Assembly: GCF_004168625.1 (NCBI RefSeq)
Contig: NZ_SDWW01000010.1
Span: 1 to 64,000 of the forward strand
DNA: 64,000 bases
Reading direction: 5' to 3'
Source of the DNA: Pengzhenrongella frigida
Lineage (GTDB): Bacteria; Actinomycetota; Actinomycetes; Actinomycetales; Cellulomonadaceae
The notes under the pieces were generated by a model. That model made no database searches. It was not told the DNA's origin and saw only the letters and a program-made list of their open reading frames with translations. Below, one piece after another: positions 62,392 to 64,000 of this stretch (positions are counted from its first letter, which is position 1; each line of letters starts with the position of its first letter). The position numbers and the translations under genes are program-made.

Positions 62392-63335
62392 CGCACGCCT
62401 TCCTGATCGGCGTCGAGGGTCTGGGGGGTCTCGTCCAGGTAGGCCGACGCATCGATGCCGGTGCGGATGAAGTCGCCGCGGGCGCCGGTCAGGCTGGGGA
62501 ACGAGGACAGCAGGCGCCGGGTGTAGGGGTGCTGCGGCTGGGTGTAGAGCGTGCGGGCGTCCGCGAGCTCGACGATCTTGCCGGCCCGCATCACCGCGAT
62601 GCGGTCGCTGATCTCCAGCAGCAGCGGCAGGTCGTGCGTGATGAAGATGACCGCGAAGCCGAGCTCGGCGCGCAGCCGGGTGATCTCGCGCAGGATCTCG
62701 CGCTGCACCACCACGTCGAGCGCGGTAGTCGGCTCGTCCATGATGAGGATCTGCGGTTCGAGGGTCAGCGCCATCGCGATCATCACGCGCTGGCGCATCC
62801 CGCCGGACAGCTCGTGCGGGTACGCCCGCAGCCGGCCCGGGTCGACCCCGACCCGCTCCAGCAGATCGACGCAGCGGGCCCGCCGCGCCGCCCGACCCAT
62901 CTCGGGTCGGTGCGTCCGCAGCACGTCATCGAGCTGGGCCTGGATGCGCAGCACCGGGTTCAGCGAGTTCATCGCGCCCTGGAACACCATCGCGATCTTG
63001 TCCCACCGGAACGCACGCAGGTCGTCGCCGGCCAGCTTCGACAGATCCACCTCGAAGCCCTCGCGAGAGTGGAAGCTGGCCTTGCCGCTGGTGATCGCCG
63101 CCGGAGGCTTCAGCAGCCGGGTCAGCCCGTAGGCCAGCGTCGACTTGCCGCAGCCGGACTCCCCGGCCAGGCCGAGGATCTCGCCGCGGCGCAGCTCCAG
63201 GCTGACGTGACTGACCGCGTGCACCGGCGGGTCGACCAGGTAGTCGACGCTGAAGTCGTCGATCGTCAGCACCGGGTGCTGGCTGACCGAGGCGACCCCC
63301 GGGGGGGTCTCTGGGAATGTCGTGGTGACGCTCAT
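62388..63335 (-). CDS. ABC transporter ATP-binding protein, DppD/OppD type
   Basis: 315 residues from the ATG at 63335 that overlaps the permease stop (ATGA); a longer upstream reading is spurious. Walker A GESGCGKST, signature LSGGMRQRV, Walker B ILIMDEPTTALD, and the Opp/Dpp-type C-terminal extension (HPYTRRLLSSFPSLTG). Confidence 0.93.
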
Positions 63336-64000
63336 ACGGTGACCTCCGCCGCGTCCTTGAGCTGCGCGCGGGACATCGACCACTTCTTGCGGTCGGACCG
63401 CGTCTGGGCGCGCAGCTTCGGGTTGATGATCTCGTCGATCGAGAAGTTGATGAGGGACAGGGCCGCACCGAACAGGGCGAGCAGCAGGCCCGGCGGGATG
63501 AACCACCACCACGCGCCCAGCCTGAGCGCGAGCCCGTTCTGGGCGTAGAACAGCATCGTGCCCCAGGTGAACGAGCCGGAGGCGCCCAGCCCGAGGAAGG
63601 ACAGCCCCGCCTCGCCGAGGATCGCGAAGATGATCGCGAAGACCACCTGCGAGGCCAGCAGCGGGATCAGGTTGGGCAGGATCTCGACCGACAGGATCCG
63701 CCAGGACCGCTCACCGCTGACCCGCGCGGCGAGCACGTAGTCGCGGTTGCGCAGGCTGAGGGTGAACCCGCGCAGCACGCGTGCCGACCCCGCCCAGCCG
63801 GTCAGGGCCAGCACCGCGGCGATCAGCCAGATGCTCTTCTCCGGGATGTAGCTGGAGATCACGATCACCAACGGCAGCCCCGGGATGACCAGCATGACGT
63901 TGCTGATCAGCGAGAACGTCTCGTCCAGCCACCCGCCGGCGAACGCGCCGACGATGCCGAAGAACGCCGACAGCACCAGGGTGAGCGCGCCGACCACCAG
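63332..64000 (-). CDS. ABC transporter permease, DppC/OppC type (5' end outside the window)
   Basis: About 222 residues visible; the N-terminus lies beyond the window edge. At least four membrane helices and the EAA-loop-like segment RVSGERSWRILSVEILPNLI identify an Opp/Dpp inner-membrane permease. A second permease and a substrate-binding protein would be expected further upstream. Confidence 0.9.
   Translation of the reverse strand: MVVGALTLVLSAFFGIVGAFAGGWLDETFSLISNVMLVIPGLPLVIVISSYIPEKSIWLIAAVLALTGWAGSARVLRGFTLSLRNRDYVLAARVSGERSWRILSVEILPNLIPLLASQVVFAIIFAILGEAGLSFLGLGASGSFTWGTMLFYAQNGLALRLGAWWWFIPPGLLLALFGAALSLINFSIDEIINPKLRAQTRSDRKKWSMSRAQLKDAAEVTV

Overview
The window is very high in G+C, with frequent GTG starts, dense ATGA/GTGA stop-start overlaps, a mycothiol-dependent-type enzyme, a Gram-positive-style Tad locus and a glycan-utilisation operon. 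This points to an actinobacterium, most likely a polysaccharide-degrading Micrococcales such as Cellulomonas or a relative (inference). No rRNA, intact tRNA or CRISPR array was seen.

Region 1 (1-11,700) is a complete-looking minus-strand Tad/Flp pilus operon. In transcription order it encodes a lipoprotein, a secreted protein, a CpaB-like SAF protein, a CpaE-like ATPase, the TadA motor ATPase, TadB, TadC, a small Flp-type pilin, three TadE/TadG-like pseudopilins, a 1068-residue membrane protein joining two LysM domains to a C-terminal BTAD/winged-helix regulator, and a small coupled ORF. No prepilin peptidase is visible.

Region 2 (11,800-27,460) is accessory DNA. It holds a tandem-HTH regulator, a two-gene DUF262/DUF262-DUF1524 system related to GmrSD restriction, a coiled-coil membrane protein, an EcsC-like protein, an AbiEi/AbiEii-type toxin-antitoxin pair and an IS21 istB remnant. 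Two identical 43-bp copies of the 3' end of tRNA-Gly(CCC) (23,093 and 27,414) look like attachment-site scars. The segment between them carries a RibD/DHFR-like reductase, a small membrane protein and a multi-TM EAL protein. No integrase was found.

Region 3 (27,700-41,120) is mixed metabolism: an MDR oxidoreductase / hydrolase / TetR operon, a flavin monooxygenase-like protein, a PNPOx-like protein, a GGDEF protein with a long charged repeat domain, a GntP permease, a superinfection-immunity-like protein divergent from an HNH (McrA-type) endonuclease, a SnoaL-like protein and a membrane protein. The last is followed by an interleaved pair of perfect inverted repeats.

Region 4 (41,288-49,018) is one 2576-residue protein: a multi-TM N-terminus, many Ig-like repeats, a cysteine-containing part and a helical C-terminus.

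Region 5 (49,090-51,474) is a FAD oxidoreductase / SRPBCC / ArsR-type cluster. The regulator has a C-terminal Cys4 cluster and its start codon lies in a perfect 12-bp inverted repeat.

Region 6 (51,495-64,000) is a glycan locus. A ROK regulator and a LacI-type sensor lacking a DNA-binding domain diverge from a 51-bp dyad. Facing them is a minus-strand operon of ABC oligosaccharide/oligopeptide transporter genes, an SGNH esterase, GH2 beta-mannosidase, GH1 beta-glucosidase, CE7 acetyl esterase and GH36 alpha-galactosidase. Together these fit uptake and breakdown of acetylated galacto(gluco)mannan oligosaccharides.
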